Of a DNA stretch of 64,000 nucleotides, positions 43,479 through 53,649 are shown piece by piece (the stretch's first letter is position 1; every line of letters begins with the position of its first letter). The stretch comes from Desulfurococcales archaeon (lineage in GTDB: Archaea; Thermoproteota; Thermoprotei_A; Sulfolobales; Desulfurococcaceae): the NCBI GenBank assembly GCA_027022365.1, contig JALVYU010000031.1, positions 62,001-126,000 on the forward strand, in the 5' to 3' direction. A program made the translations under genes and the position numbers. The notes below the pieces were generated by a model. The model saw only the letters and a list, made by a program, of their open reading frames with translations, searched no databases and was not told the DNA's origin.

Positions 43479-46400
43479 TCATTTCTTCTTGACAAGACCC
43501 AGAACTATCACTGCCGCTAGGACTATAGCTGACAAAGCTATTCCCGCTTCACTATAGAGAGTCGTCGTTGATAGTTTATCCTCTAGGCTTGTGATGTTCT
43601 GGCTTAGCGAGGCAATACCGTTCATTACGGCTTGTTTAGCGCTCCCTATGTCGCTCATTATCCTGCCTGTATTGGACTTTATCGTCTCCACTGTTGGTAC
43701 GAGTTTGTCGAGTGTTGTGTTCACCTGTCTTAGCCCCGACTTGAGGTCTGCGAGAACTGATTCGATGCTGGAAAGCCTTGACCTGACCTCCTTGATCTCT
43801 TCGCCATTAGTCTTTATCGCGTCTAAGACGCTGGTCTTTAACATGGTCGATAGGCTCGTGAAGTTTTCGCCTACACTATATGCAAGGCTATGTAGCTCGC
43901 CATAGACGTTCTGGAACCCATTGTATAGCGATGTAACTGCAACTACGGAGAAGCTCGTGTAACCTCTCAGAAATAAGAAGCTGTTGTTTCTCGTAGCCTC
44001 CACGTATATCGTGTAGCGCCCCGGATTTGTAGCGTTAAATGATATGATATAGGCTCCATTGCCTAGGCTCTTTATCCCCGGTTTTATTGTCCCCGTAGGC
44101 CCTGTCACATTGATTTTTAACATAGCTTCAACCGGCTCGCCCTTGTAGTAGGTGCGGAGAAATATGCTGACCTTTCTCCCGGTCTCCACGACTGGCGGCG
44201 CATTACTTGTTATCGTGAGACTGTTTCTACCGATAATGCTTATCCGGGCCTTCATGAATGGCTCTACCGCCGTTAATACATCGGGCGAAACATAGCTTGT
44301 TGGGAGCACGGTAACATTATATGCTCCCGGAGCCAAGTAGGGTAGCGCCAGCCTCCATGATGTTGAGCCGTAGGTTAGCTGCAGGTTCTGAACCAGTAGT
44401 CTGCCGGCAACATAGATGTTCACAGTCCTTGCCCCCACAAGATCCATGCCGTACGCCTTAATGATTATCGGTTCTCCGGGGCCCGTGGCAGACGGCTGTA
44501 CAAGTACCCCGATGGCGCCGAGAAATACCCTTACTTCACCCCAGCCGTACAGGCTGAACTTAACGAGTACTAGGCCGTTAACCCGGTCGTTGAACCTCAT
44601 CGTGTAGTTGTATTCTCCTGTGGCTGGCAGAGCTATGTTTGTCTTATTAACGACGTACAGTCCATATAGGAAGCCGTAGCTATTGACAAGCTTGACATTG
44701 GTGACCGTGGCAGTGTTCTGGCCCCCGACTACATATATCCAGGCCTTCTGGGATACACCATAAAGTGGGAGGTATCCCCGCGCAAAATATGATGTTATCT
44801 CGGCGGGTAGTTTGGAGACATAGTTTCCGAGCCTAGCGACACTGATTCCAGTTTTCTCGGCCGGGCTACTCCAGACGGGTAGTATGAGGTTGGAGTCTCC
44901 GAGCAGTGTTAGCTTGAATACTTCGCCGAGAACATAGGGGTCGGTGCCTGGAACGCTTGCAAGATAATCGGTTATTCCCTGCGCCACTACGTAGCCGAGG
45001 CTCGTCTCGTTCGTTCTGCCCATTAGCGAGCTGTATGCCGCCAGTATGTTATAGTGGAGATAAGTTGCCCCGTAATAGAAGGTGTACTCAATACCGTCCA
45101 TTAGATAGAACATTACGCCTAGCTCCGCGGCCACTCTTGCACTACCAATATACGCTATTCCTCCGGCAGGCGACATTAGTGTCGCTTCTCCAAAGCTCGG
45201 TGGGCGGAAGTATGGCGAGGGTATGTTGTCGTCCCACGCAGCGTTCATACAGGCAACGCTCGATACTATCGGTACGCTCGGATTGTTTTTCATAGCCATT
45301 AGATCCGATACTGACGCTAGTATTTCGAACGCCATAACAGTCTGGCCGTTTTCCTGGAGCAATAACCTATCAGCCAAAGCATTGCCTGAGCCATGGCATA
45401 ATGCGAAATACCATAGTGCGCCGCTGTCGCCGCTCAGTATCTTTAATACGGCGTTTCTATCATAGTTCATACTCGTCCTTGTAAGCATATGTACTCTGAA
45501 CATTGATAGTTGTCCCTTCATGTTCATCATCGATAGTGCTGACTCGCCGAACATTAGGGTTAGGCCGAACGGGTAGCCACCGGTCATGTATAGGTCTCTG
45601 CTACTGCTTGCCTCCGAGCCGTACCAGGCTATGATCTTGTTTATTACGTACTCTACGATTGACGGGTTGCTGAAAGGTATTCTCCCGACATATATGTTGG
45701 GGGCTAGGTCAAGGTCTGGGCTGGCGTAGAAGAAGTCTGTTGGAACCCAATCATTGTAGGAATCGTAGATCTTGTAGTGGTAGTAGAAGCTTGGAGGTAT
45801 GTCGCTGGCATTCCCTATGATCAAGAGGTTACTGTATTCTCCGAGAGTCTTGTTGAGATAATCTATTATTTTGAGGGCTAGCGTCCAGTTATAGGTCTTC
45901 GCAATAATCCCGTAGTAGGTGTCATTGAATAACGGGTTGTAGAATCCGGGGTACTGGGTGATATTGTTTATAGGCTTATAGTTCTTCCATATATAGCTCG
46001 TAGTGACAATAGTGACATTATAGCCTTTATTCTTGTAGAAGTCGGCAAGCCTCGTAACGTTTCCCACTAGCTTATCTGTTGTGAGAATAAGGAGTGATTT
46101 ATCAGCATATGTTACGGGGATGGGGCTCGGGTAATCAATATACACCGACGCCTTGTCAATGTAGAATAGCGTATTGGTTACGGGATCATATTGTGCCGGA
46201 TAGTATCTTACGATAATTATTGTTTTTCCATGCATGCCATGCCATACATTGACGTCTAAGAGTTTTCCGGGATAGTATTTATCTGTCGAATATATTTCTT
46301 TGTCCACAATATAACGCAGTGTCTGGTTGCCTAGCCCATATAGGAGAGGCTGAGGTGCTGGGACCACGGGGTCAACGAGATATTTTACACCTACTTGTTT

Positions 46401-46754
46401 GATGTAGACATATGCGTGAACCTTATCGGCGGGAACGTAGCCGTTAACCTCGATCTTATAGGTGTACACGGGCAGCATTGGGTGTCCAGGCGTCACTATG
46501 TATGAGCGTGCGCCATCGGCTACGATGAATGTATAGTTTCTCAGCACAGCCGTGAAACTGTATTTATAGTCGGCGGTAAAGCCTAAGGGCGTGTTTAACG
46601 GGTGATCAACATATGGTCCAATGATTCCATGTCGGCTCAGCACATGGTATGGTTGTGGAGGAGCATATCCTACCGCCTGTAGAGGTGCTACGATCATTGT
46701 TATAACTAGAAGTGATATGAGTAGATATTTGGACAATGCATTCATTTGTTTCAC
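43479..46754 (-). CDS. Surface-anchored C25 (gingipain-like) cysteine protease with coiled-coil stalk
   Basis: A 1091-residue extracellular protease. Residues 8-28 are a signal peptide. The catalytic domain (about 215-640) has the clan CD dyad: His454 in WYFALCHGSGNAL and Cys502 in VPIVSSVACMNAAWD, with LLIIGNASDIP and VGRIPFSNP segments typical of C25 peptidases. Beta-sandwich domains follow (about 700-920), then a Ser/Leu-heptad coiled coil (about 930-1060, LSSIESVLADLKSGLRQVNT) and a C-terminal membrane helix ending LVKKK. The protein would stand off the cell surface like S-layer-associated proteases. The start is GTG 46754 behind GAGG; TATA-like AAATTTAAAT is about 45 bases upstream. Confidence 0.88.
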   Translation of the reverse strand: MKQMNALSKYLLISLLVITMIVAPLQAVGYAPPQPYHVLSRHGIIGPYVDHPLNTPLGFTADYKYSFTAVLRNYTFIVADGARSYIVTPGHPMLPVYTYKIEVNGYVPADKVHAYVYIKQVGVKYLVDPVVPAPQPLLYGLGNQTLRYIVDKEIYSTDKYYPGKLLDVNVWHGMHGKTIIIVRYYPAQYDPVTNTLFYIDKASVYIDYPSPIPVTYADKSLLILTTDKLVGNVTRLADFYKNKGYNVTIVTTSYIWKNYKPINNITQYPGFYNPLFNDTYYGIIAKTYNWTLALKIIDYLNKTLGEYSNLLIIGNASDIPPSFYYHYKIYDSYNDWVPTDFFYASPDLDLAPNIYVGRIPFSNPSIVEYVINKIIAWYGSEASSSRDLYMTGGYPFGLTLMFGESALSMMNMKGQLSMFRVHMLTRTSMNYDRNAVLKILSGDSGALWYFALCHGSGNALADRLLLQENGQTVMAFEILASVSDLMAMKNNPSVPIVSSVACMNAAWDDNIPSPYFRPPSFGEATLMSPAGGIAYIGSARVAAELGVMFYLMDGIEYTFYYGATYLHYNILAAYSSLMGRTNETSLGYVVAQGITDYLASVPGTDPYVLGEVFKLTLLGDSNLILPVWSSPAEKTGISVARLGNYVSKLPAEITSYFARGYLPLYGVSQKAWIYVVGGQNTATVTNVKLVNSYGFLYGLYVVNKTNIALPATGEYNYTMRFNDRVNGLVLVKFSLYGWGEVRVFLGAIGVLVQPSATGPGEPIIIKAYGMDLVGARTVNIYVAGRLLVQNLQLTYGSTSWRLALPYLAPGAYNVTVLPTSYVSPDVLTAVEPFMKARISIIGRNSLTITSNAPPVVETGRKVSIFLRTYYKGEPVEAMLKINVTGPTGTIKPGIKSLGNGAYIISFNATNPGRYTIYVEATRNNSFLFLRGYTSFSVVAVTSLYNGFQNVYGELHSLAYSVGENFTSLSTMLKTSVLDAIKTNGEEIKEVRSRLSSIESVLADLKSGLRQVNTTLDKLVPTVETIKSNTGRIMSDIGSAKQAVMNGIASLSQNITSLEDKLSTTTLYSEAGIALSAIVLAAVIVLGLVKKK

Positions 46755-46841
46755 TCTGCCTCAATTGTTTGGAAATATTAATGAATTCGTAGACATTTAA
46801 ATTTTCCCATAAAATCAGCGCATCAACAATCACGTATTACA

Positions 46842-46878
46842 TTGATATAATACTACAACTATACAGTCTATAGGAGGG
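46842..46878 (+). promoter_or_regulatory. Promoter and ribosome binding site of the alcohol dehydrogenase gene
   Basis: TTGATATAATAC (about 46842-46853) is a TATA-like box predicting a transcript start near 46873. GGAGGG (46873-46878) is a strong ribosome binding site nine bases before ATG 46888. Confidence 0.45.
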
Positions 46879-46887
46879 ACAGGTAAA

Positions 46888-48051
46888 ATGCTCGAGAAAT
46901 TCACCGTTTATAACGGCGGGGTCAAATTATACTTCGGCCCAGAAGTCATAGGGAACCTCAAGAAGCATCTGAGAAACCACAAAAAGCTCCTCATAGTCTC
47001 GGGGAAAAGATCAGCCGATATATCGGGGGCTTTCCCCGAGCTCAAAAAGATCCTTGATGAACAGGGAATAGAGTATGTTAGATATACAGATGTGAAGCCT
47101 AATCCTACCGATAATATCGTAGAGACTATTAGGCGGGTCTACCTCGATGAGAACTGTGACGGCATAGTGGCCATAGGGGGCGGAAGCCCGATAGACTCTG
47201 CTAAAGCCGCCCGCGTGCTGATCGCTGGAGGCGGAAGTATAAAAGAGTATCTATACGGGCTAAGAAAACCACCGGCACAACAGCCTCCACTCTACGCCAT
47301 AAACCTCACACATGGAACGGGAACGGAGATCGATAGGTACTCCGTCGTCACAATAACTGAAACACGCGAGAAAATAGGTTTCGGGCCCGGATACCCTACA
47401 GCATCAATAGATGATCCTAGGTACCTAGTGACACTACCCACGAACCAGACAAGATACACCGCCCTGGACGCATTCGCGCACGCGGTCGAGTCCAGTACCT
47501 CGTCGCTAAGCAGCCCGTACTCCAGATTATTATCGAGGGAAGCGGTAGCCCTGATCGTCAAATACCTCCCAGTAGCAGTAGAGAAGCCCGATGATCTCGA
47601 GGCGAGGTACTGGCTACTATACGCTTCGATGCTCGCAGGCATAGCAATAGATCATGGCGTAACACAGCTTGGCCACGGACTAGAACACGTGTTATCAGGC
47701 CTGAAGCCGGAGCTACCCCACGGTGCAGGACTGGCGATACTGTACCGGGAGCTTATAAGGCATTTCTACCGCGAGAGACCATTGGAGATGAAATATGTTC
47801 TTGAACCACTCGAGCCAAGCCTAAAACCAGTCCCCGAAGATGCCGACAAGGCTCAGGAAGCATTCAATAAGTTCCTCGAGAAAATAGGGTTTACCGAGAC
47901 GCTATCAACCTACGGATTCACGAGAGAAGATGTCGATGAAATAATAAGGCTACTCTACGAGACAAACCTGCGTAAACGCTACGAGCCCCTAACTCCGTAT
48001 GGTCTGCCGGATAAGGACTACCTGAAGCAACTCATCATCAAACTCCTTTAG
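46888..48051 (+). CDS. Iron-containing alcohol dehydrogenase family protein
   Basis: A 387-residue NAD(P)-dependent group III dehydrogenase. The nucleotide-binding segment GIVAIGGGSPIDSAKAARVL and the metal-ligand regions DAFAHAVES, LGHGLEHVL and LPHGAGLAI are all visible, giving the Asp/His/His/His iron site. It probably reduces aldehydes made from amino-acid or sugar fermentation to alcohols, or the reverse; the substrate cannot be read from the sequence. It has its own promoter and a strong ribosome binding site. Confidence 0.9.
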   Translation: MLEKFTVYNGGVKLYFGPEVIGNLKKHLRNHKKLLIVSGKRSADISGAFPELKKILDEQGIEYVRYTDVKPNPTDNIVETIRRVYLDENCDGIVAIGGGSPIDSAKAARVLIAGGGSIKEYLYGLRKPPAQQPPLYAINLTHGTGTEIDRYSVVTITETREKIGFGPGYPTASIDDPRYLVTLPTNQTRYTALDAFAHAVESSTSSLSSPYSRLLSREAVALIVKYLPVAVEKPDDLEARYWLLYASMLAGIAIDHGVTQLGHGLEHVLSGLKPELPHGAGLAILYRELIRHFYRERPLEMKYVLEPLEPSLKPVPEDADKAQEAFNKFLEKIGFTETLSTYGFTREDVDEIIRLLYETNLRKRYEPLTPYGLPDKDYLKQLIIKLL

Positions 48052-48158
48052 TCCTCCAGCCATTGAACGTGTTGGGGCCGGGCATAAAAGCAATTATTTA
48101 TTTTTCCGCATAATTCAAGACCAAAACAACGAGGGTATCGGGCGAGGGAGAAACTGTT

Positions 48159-51065
48159 TTGCACCGAGCAGATTTCCTAGAACATCTAAGGATGATCGAG
48201 GCTAAATGGCAGAAGAGATGGACGGAGGACCGTGTATTCGAGCCTCGGCCCGAGGAGGGCAAGGAGAAATACTTCATCACGGTTCCCTACCCATATACTA
48301 ATGGCCCACTGCACATTGGTCATGGGAGAACCTATACCATAGGAGATATTGTGGCTAGGTATAAGAGGCTCAGAGGATATAATGTCCTGTTCCCTATGGC
48401 TTTCCATATCACGGGCACCCCGATCATAGCTATATCTGAGAGGATAAGCCGGGGCGATGAAAAGGTAATCCAGATGTACAAGCACTATGTAGGTGTATAC
48501 GTTAGTGATGAGGAGAAAATAGATGAAATAGTCAAGGAGTTCAAGGATCCCCTAAGACTAGCCACTTTCTTCGCTGAGAGAATACATAGCGACTTCTCAG
48601 CACTAGGATATAGCATTGATTGGAGACGGAAATTCCACACCGGTGAACCAATATATAACGCTTTCGTCACATGGCAGTTCCTAAGACTAAGAGACTTGGG
48701 CCTAATTACTCAGGGAGACCACGTGGTAACATACTGTCTGCTCCACAGACAACCCGAGGGAGAAGACGATATCAAAGACGCCGACACTAATCCCGTCGAG
48801 ATCCTCGAGTTCACGGCCATAAAGTTCGAGCTAGCGGATGAGCCGAGGACTTATCTTGTGGCCGCTACCCTCAGGCCTGAAACGATATTCGGTGCCACGA
48901 ACTTGTGGGTGAACCCTGATGCCATGTATGTGGTTGTGGAGTGGAGGGGTGAAAAGATAATATTATCGGATGAGGCTCTCGTCAAGCTACGGCACCAGCA
49001 CCCCGAGGACGAGATCAAGGAGCTGAAAAAGCTCAGGGGAAGAGAGCTGGTAGGTAAGATTGTCTACTCGCCTCTCGGGACAAAGCTCTATGTACTCCCG
49101 GCCAGGTTTGTTGACCCGGATAACGCGACTGGAGTGGTCTACTCCGAGCCGAGCGATGCCCCATACGACTATGTAGCGCTTATGGAGCTCAAGAAGAACA
49201 AGGAGATCCTGAGAGAATATGGTCTCGACCCTGCGATAATGGATTCAATAGAGCCCATAAAGATCATTGATGTCCCGGGAATAGAGGGTCACCATGCCGC
49301 TAAAGTTGTTGAGGAAATGGGTATAAGCAGACAGGATGATGCCAGGCTGGAGGAAGCGACGAAGAAGGTGTATAGGGAGCAGTACTATCGCGGCAAGATG
49401 ATCGTTGAGCATCCCGAGTTCCGTGGAATGCCTGTTAAAGAGGCAAAGGACAAGGTAAGATCATGGCTGATCAGGAACGGCTTTGCCTTCATATTCTATG
49501 AGCTAAACAGGAAGGCAGTATGCAGGGCTGGCGGAAAGATAATCGTTGCCAAGATAAAGGGGCAGTGGTTCATAGACTACAGTGTGCCGTGGTGGAAGGA
49601 AAGAGCGAGAAAATACCTCACGGAAATAGTCAAGATACTGCCCGAGAAATACAGGAAGGCTTTCCTAGACATAGTTGACTGGATAGAGAAGAGGCCATGT
49701 GCACGTAGGAGAGGCTTAGGGACAAGACTACCATTTGACCCGGAATGGATTATCGAGAGCTTATCGGACTCAACTATCTACATGGCGTTCTACACGATCG
49801 CCCACATAATTAGGCGGGAGAACATAAAGCCTGAACAACTCAAACCAGAGTTCTTCGACTACGTCTTCCTAGGCAAGGGAGAACCAGAGAGGGTAGCTGC
49901 CGAGACAAGGATATCGAGGGAGACAATAGAGGAGATGAGGAGAGAATTCACCTACTGGTACCCTGTGGATCAGAGGCACACGGGAATAGCGCATATAAGT
50001 AATCATCTCACGTTCTTCATATTTCATCACCTCGCATTATTCCCTGAACACCACTGGCCACGCATGATATCCCTGAACGAGATGGTGATACGTGAAGGAG
50101 TAAAGATGAGTAAGAGTAAGGGCAACGTAATACTTCTGAGAGACATCGTGACCAAGTACAGTGCCGACCTCTTCCGCCTTTATATAGCTGGAACGGCTAA
50201 TCTAGACTCAATACTAGACTGGCGCGAAGCAGAAGTATCAATGACAATAGATGCGTTGAGGAGGTTCTACAGCCTCTGCCTCAAAGCAGTAGAGGCCGAG
50301 CCCCTGGACAAGAGAGACAGGCTTATCGATAGATGGTTCTTCTCGAGATTCAACAAGATAATAGATGAAGCGGCAAAGCACCTAGACAAGATGGAGATCA
50401 GGGACTACGTCCAGACCATCTTCTACAAGGCCATGTCCATCATAGAGCACTACAGGGAGAGGACAAGCCAAGAAGAAGCCGTTAGAGCGGTAAGGGCGGT
50501 GCTCAACAAGTGGCTGGTAGCACTCAACCCTGTAATACCTCATCTCACCGAGGAGATAGGCGAGAAGCTCGGCTATAAACAGTACGTGTCCCTGATGAAG
50601 TGGCCTGAGCCGAGCAGTGAGGAATACGACGATGTAGCTGAGCTCATCGAGGACAGCATAGTGTCCTTCATTGACGATGTTAAGAACGTGCTTAACGTGA
50701 TAAAGGAGAAGCCAACAAAGATAACTATCGTCATAGCTGATCAGTGGAAGCGCGAACTAGCAAGGCTCGTGGAGGAAAACAAGTCTCTGAGAGAGACAAT
50801 ACGGATTCTGAGGGATAAGTACGGGCTACGTGGTAAGGAGAAAGAGATTGTTGCTGCCTACAATATGCTTAAGAAGAACAAGATACCGGGCTCGTGGCGT
50901 ATAGGGTTAGAGGAGGAGATGAAAGGCTATATGGAAGCTGCTAGCTATATTGCGAGGAAGACAGGGCTCGAGGTAGAGATACTGAGCGAGCAGGAGGCCA
51001 GGGCTAACGCTGTACCTAAGGCGGATAAAGCTCTTCCATTGAGGCCGGCCTTCTATATAAAGTAA
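48159..51065 (+). CDS. leuS: Leucyl-tRNA synthetase
   Basis: Charges tRNA-Leu. The 968-residue archaeal/eukaryotic-type enzyme has PYPYTNGPLHIGHGR (HIGH) near residue 50, a CP1 editing insertion (LRPETIFGATNLWVNP, then TGVVYSEPSDAP), the KMSKS loop GVKMSKSKGNV near residue 650 and the anticodon-binding and C-terminal tRNA-binding domains. The start is TTG 48159 with GGGAG eight bases upstream. No unusual features. Confidence 0.95.
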   Translation: MHRADFLEHLRMIEAKWQKRWTEDRVFEPRPEEGKEKYFITVPYPYTNGPLHIGHGRTYTIGDIVARYKRLRGYNVLFPMAFHITGTPIIAISERISRGDEKVIQMYKHYVGVYVSDEEKIDEIVKEFKDPLRLATFFAERIHSDFSALGYSIDWRRKFHTGEPIYNAFVTWQFLRLRDLGLITQGDHVVTYCLLHRQPEGEDDIKDADTNPVEILEFTAIKFELADEPRTYLVAATLRPETIFGATNLWVNPDAMYVVVEWRGEKIILSDEALVKLRHQHPEDEIKELKKLRGRELVGKIVYSPLGTKLYVLPARFVDPDNATGVVYSEPSDAPYDYVALMELKKNKEILREYGLDPAIMDSIEPIKIIDVPGIEGHHAAKVVEEMGISRQDDARLEEATKKVYREQYYRGKMIVEHPEFRGMPVKEAKDKVRSWLIRNGFAFIFYELNRKAVCRAGGKIIVAKIKGQWFIDYSVPWWKERARKYLTEIVKILPEKYRKAFLDIVDWIEKRPCARRRGLGTRLPFDPEWIIESLSDSTIYMAFYTIAHIIRRENIKPEQLKPEFFDYVFLGKGEPERVAAETRISRETIEEMRREFTYWYPVDQRHTGIAHISNHLTFFIFHHLALFPEHHWPRMISLNEMVIREGVKMSKSKGNVILLRDIVTKYSADLFRLYIAGTANLDSILDWREAEVSMTIDALRRFYSLCLKAVEAEPLDKRDRLIDRWFFSRFNKIIDEAAKHLDKMEIRDYVQTIFYKAMSIIEHYRERTSQEEAVRAVRAVLNKWLVALNPVIPHLTEEIGEKLGYKQYVSLMKWPEPSSEEYDDVAELIEDSIVSFIDDVKNVLNVIKEKPTKITIVIADQWKRELARLVEENKSLRETIRILRDKYGLRGKEKEIVAAYNMLKKNKIPGSWRIGLEEEMKGYMEAASYIARKTGLEVEILSEQEARANAVPKADKALPLRPAFYIK

Positions 51066-51193
51066 CATATTTTGTTAAAGAATTTTATACAGATTACCAG
51101 TTTCTTTATCCCATTTCTTTCCCACATCACAGAATTTAATACCTCCTTAAAAAATTATAGATACACGAACAGTAGCTGGGAGGCTGAGCTGAA

Positions 51194-52423
51194 ATGATAA
51201 GGATGATCAGGCTCCGCCGGCTACTGGTGAGAAGAGCAGACATATTGACCTTTGTCGTAGGATTCGCTATTGGAGCAGGCATACTGGGACTACCAGTAAA
51301 ATTCGGTACAAGCGGGGCAGGCTTCCTGCCCAGCGTAGCCATGCTTATACTGGCGCTGACATTCCAGATAATAACGGCCGTATACGTTGTCGAGGGACTA
51401 GACGTTCTCGGCCCTTCAGAGTATCCTAAGCTCATGGAGAAAGGGCTCGGGAAATGGGCGGCTATAACGGCCTATATAACTATAGCAATAGACCTCATAG
51501 GAGCTATGACTGCATACATAATATTCGGCGGGGAGGCAATCTATACTCTCAGTCACGCCTGGATAGCTGTATGGCTCGGCATGATAATCTACTGGATAAT
51601 AGGTGTAGCGATCACGATAGGTGGGGCGAAAATAATAGCCAGAGCGGAAGAAACGATGGTCGCTATAATAATCCTACTACTATTCATAAACGTGTTTCTA
51701 TGCCTATCAACACCCTATGTGAACATAAACAATCTGCTCTGGGGAGACTGGAGCAAGATGTTTAGCGTCTTCGGCATAGTGTTGTTCGCCTACGCAATAC
51801 ATTCTGCAATACCAACGGCTTACAGGACTTTCGGAATGGATGAACGCTACGACAGGCTCTTATCCCTCGGCCTAACGATATCGGCGGTAGTCTATATTAT
51901 ATGGTCGGCGGCATACATGTCTATACTAACACCACAGGACTATACGAGGACATTTGTCGGCGCACTCACAGGGAAAGTACACCATGGCCTCTACGGATTA
52001 CCAGCACCAATAGCTGTTGCTGAGCTAGGCAAACTCAAGGTGGCGGCACTACTAGGCTATATCTTCGGATTCTTCACAACACTTACAAGCTTCATCGCGG
52101 CAGCGCATGCGTTGACGCAGATAAATCTCGAACTAACAAAAGCTGGGTCGAGACGTAATATGAATTTAGTATTACTACTAACCTGTATCATACCATTGGT
52201 TCTCGCACTTCTCAGGCTGGGAAGCTTCATACAGTGGCTTAACTTCGCTGGAGCGATCGGAGCGGGAATATTCACGGGGATACTACCATGTCTACTGGCG
52301 CTGAAATTCAGGATAAAGAAGCCGGAAGGCTTCAAACCACTTATGCCGGGAGGAATACCGGTCGTGATCATTACTCTGCTGTTCTACGCCTACGGCATAG
52401 CCTGGTTCCTTATCCACGGCTAA
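51194..52423 (+). CDS. Amino-acid permease (HAAAP/AAAP-like)
   Basis: A 409-residue secondary transporter with about 11 membrane helices. The N-terminal helix carries the unwound substrate-site motif GFAIGAGILGLPVKFGTSGA typical of amino-acid/polyamine/organocation transporters, in a form like tryptophan/tyrosine or serine permeases. It would import amino acids, consistent with peptide fermentation and the surface protease nearby. ATG 51194 has GGGAGG about ten bases upstream. The 3' end overlaps the convergent thioredoxin-CcdA gene by 4 bases. Confidence 0.85.
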   Translation: MIRMIRLRRLLVRRADILTFVVGFAIGAGILGLPVKFGTSGAGFLPSVAMLILALTFQIITAVYVVEGLDVLGPSEYPKLMEKGLGKWAAITAYITIAIDLIGAMTAYIIFGGEAIYTLSHAWIAVWLGMIIYWIIGVAITIGGAKIIARAEETMVAIIILLLFINVFLCLSTPYVNINNLLWGDWSKMFSVFGIVLFAYAIHSAIPTAYRTFGMDERYDRLLSLGLTISAVVYIIWSAAYMSILTPQDYTRTFVGALTGKVHHGLYGLPAPIAVAELGKLKVAALLGYIFGFFTTLTSFIAAAHALTQINLELTKAGSRRNMNLVLLLTCIIPLVLALLRLGSFIQWLNFAGAIGAGIFTGILPCLLALKFRIKKPEGFKPLMPGGIPVVIITLLFYAYGIAWFLIHG

Positions 52424-53634
52424 AGGATGCTCGCACCGATCATAATGATTATGAGGCTAGTGATGATCTGTATTGACCGGAGAAGTCTTGCCGGGATTTT
52501 TTCCATTAATCCCCTCCTGCCCAGGACACCCAGGACAACGTACGTAATGATCAGTGGAAGCAAAAATATCGCTACATAAATTGGTAGAAGAAGATATGCT
52601 AGGCCGGGCATATTTGTCTTCAGTACAGCTATAAAGGCCACGAGAGGCCCGCTCGTACACGGGAGGAGGACAGACACGCTTATCAGCGAGAGTATGAGAG
52701 CCATAACGTACGGATTACCCATAGCCTTGCCGAGGCCCGATAATTTGTCGCAGACCCTGCACTTGTACTCCTCACCGCCTCTTACAACGTCGAGTATATT
52801 GTATGCGCCGAGAATAATCGCGAGCAGGCCAAGTATTTTCTGCGGAATATACATTGAAAGATAGAATAGGCCAAGACCGATGACAAGGTAGCCAGAATAA
52901 ACAATGGCGAGGAATAGGAGGCCCGGCCCGACCACTCTCTTCTTCATCGAGAGCTCTCCAAGGAGGAACAAGCCGTAGATGGTCAATGTACATGGATTGA
53001 CGCTGTCGAGTAGTGCGAGGAAAACCATTAGACCCAGGAGCTCTGGCAAACCTATGGTAGCGGCCCTACCAGCTGCTCCAGCGGGAGACCATTCTATCGA
53101 TGCATTGCTGGATGAAATAGTTGCTGGGCAAACGGTAGCTGCTCCTAATGGATGGTATGGTGCATAGTATGATACAAAGCCGTGCTGGCCCAGCCTAGAA
53201 GCATTGATATAGCCTATAATCATTCCACCCGTATATACTGGTATCTTGTCCGAGGGATTAGTGTGTAAGAGGCTATCAAAGAAGGTCTTGTTCTCGTACT
53301 CGCCGATAACTATGGCGGAAGCCGTGTCGTTGTACACGACGATGATGAATGGGACGCCTAGAACGAGGCCCGTATTGGAGAAATCCTCGAGTTTCCTGAA
53401 ACAAGGATTATCCATTGTTTCCGGTAGGATGTTGCAGAAAACAACGTGGTCCTCGCCATAAGTCTTGGACAGGAATTCATGCATAGCTATGCAGTGCGGG
53501 CAGGTGTTCTCACCATAGATATAGAAGTAGTAGAGCGGGGTTCTCGATGCCCCAAAGACTAGGGTTATTGAGGGGATCAGAATTAAGAGGAGAAGAGGAA
53601 TAAACAGTATTGTTCTTCTCGGCATTGTCTTCAA
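52420..53634 (-). CDS. Thioredoxin-like domain fused to CcdA-type membrane electron carrier
   Basis: A 404-residue fusion. A signal or anchor helix (residues 8-28) is followed by an extracellular thioredoxin-like domain with the redox site ENTCPHCIAMH (about 38-48), then a CcdA/DsbD six-helix membrane domain with the conserved cysteines in VNPCTLTIYG and LLPCTSGPLVAF. It would carry reducing equivalents across the membrane to keep extracellular thiols reduced. An extra pair CRVC lies in the loop between helices, unusual for CcdA. The start is TTG 53634 behind GGTGA. It follows the mbh cluster by 15 bases on the same strand, so read-through is possible. Confidence 0.85.
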   Translation of the reverse strand: MKTMPRRTILFIPLLLLILIPSITLVFGASRTPLYYFYIYGENTCPHCIAMHEFLSKTYGEDHVVFCNILPETMDNPCFRKLEDFSNTGLVLGVPFIIVVYNDTASAIVIGEYENKTFFDSLLHTNPSDKIPVYTGGMIIGYINASRLGQHGFVSYYAPYHPLGAATVCPATISSSNASIEWSPAGAAGRAATIGLPELLGLMVFLALLDSVNPCTLTIYGLFLLGELSMKKRVVGPGLLFLAIVYSGYLVIGLGLFYLSMYIPQKILGLLAIILGAYNILDVVRGGEEYKCRVCDKLSGLGKAMGNPYVMALILSLISVSVLLPCTSGPLVAFIAVLKTNMPGLAYLLLPIYVAIFLLPLIITYVVLGVLGRRGLMEKIPARLLRSIQIITSLIIIMIGASIL

Positions 53635-53649
53635 GTATTATTCACCGGT

